DNA of 64,000 nt. Origin: Siniperca chuatsi (lineage: Eukaryota; Chordata; Actinopteri; Centrarchiformes; Sinipercidae). Location: the NCBI RefSeq assembly GCF_020085105.1, contig NC_058042.1:18431001-18495000 (forward strand). The letters run 5' to 3'. Position numbers and translations under genes: made by a program. Under the pieces are notes generated by a model. The model was not told the DNA's origin. It worked only from the letters and a program-made list of their open reading frames with translations, and did no database searches. This document shows positions 63,520 to 64,000 of this stretch, in pieces. How positions within the stretch are numbered: position 1 is the stretch's first letter; the number at the start of each line of letters is the position of its first letter.

Positions 63520-64000
63520 CCAGATTGTAAACAGCTGCTCACTTCCACACCACCATCAAAGCTATAAATCTATAGATGTGGTGTATGCCCATATTTTGTA
63601 ATGTTGTCCTCATGATTGTGACAACTTGTTTATTTCTACCTTGCTGAAGCCCTTTACTCATACTTAACTTGTAAATATCATCAAAGGGGAAACAGACATA
63701 AATCAGTTTTATGTATGGAGCAGTGTGACAAGTCGCTGACTTTAATTCTAATACATTTTCAAGAAATCCACAACCACATCTCTGATGGAACAAATCTAGC
63801 AACAAGCCATGTTATATACACATACAGCATTGATGACACATTTTCTGTTGTGAACCCTATGACATTTTGCATTAGCTACCAGATATCAAGACACAGTCTC
63901 GCTAGGATTGTTGTGTATTAGAAACCTATGACAAAACTACCTAATATGCTTGAAGCCAGCAATGTTGCAGATTCTGTACATGAAAACAGTTTAGACCATT
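63520..64000. other. Intergenic DNA, nothing recognised
   Basis: AT-rich. The short ORFs at 63539-63805 (-) and 63715-63921 (+) overlap each other on opposite strands and look accidental. Confidence 0.4.

Overview
The window is nuclear DNA of a ray-finned (teleost, probably percomorph) fish. The genes are split by short introns with vertebrate GT-AG sites. They are orthologues of a mammalian block (human 15q21: PRTG, CCPG1, PIGB, PIGBOS1, RAB27A), and the non-coding DNA is full of fish-type miniature transposons and LINE tails.

Layout. 599-2694 (+): last five coding exons of prtg (protogenin). 2695-9765: prtg 3' region plus intergenic DNA with nested MITEs, microsatellites and a LINE tail. 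9766-19048 (+): ccpg1, complete, with a non-coding first exon. 19779-24739 (-): pigb, complete in 12 coding exons, tail to tail with ccpg1. 26730-28016 (+): pigbos1, a 52-residue microprotein gene head to head with pigb. 29381-40763 (+): rab27a, with a 63-bp minisatellite at its 5' end and a 7.5-kb first intron. 43480-49794 (+): vrk3, 14 coding exons. 52307-59599 (-): a RIPOR-family gene closest to RIPOR1, 15 coding exons, lacking the usual C-terminal half. 59600-64000: upstream DNA of that gene, with repeats and a perfect 28-bp hairpin.

Exon models were built by hand from ORF fragments, remembered family sequence, splice dinucleotides and phase. All seven models close in frame: prtg 326 visible codons, ccpg1 845 aa, pigb 526, pigbos1 52, rab27a 220, vrk3 551, ripor1-like 673.

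The genes do not form a pathway. ccpg1 (ER-phagy receptor), pigb (GPI-anchor mannosyltransferase in the ER) and pigbos1 (mitochondrial outer-membrane microprotein that touches the ER in mammals) share an ER theme, but their proximity is ancestral synteny. I found no CRISPR, operon or other prokaryotic system and no clear new multi-gene system. The most interesting points are the truncated RIPOR gene, the catalytic aspartate kept in the VRK3 pseudokinase, two GC-AG introns, a stop-start overlapping uORF on pigb, repeats inserted into promoters, and several strong hairpins.
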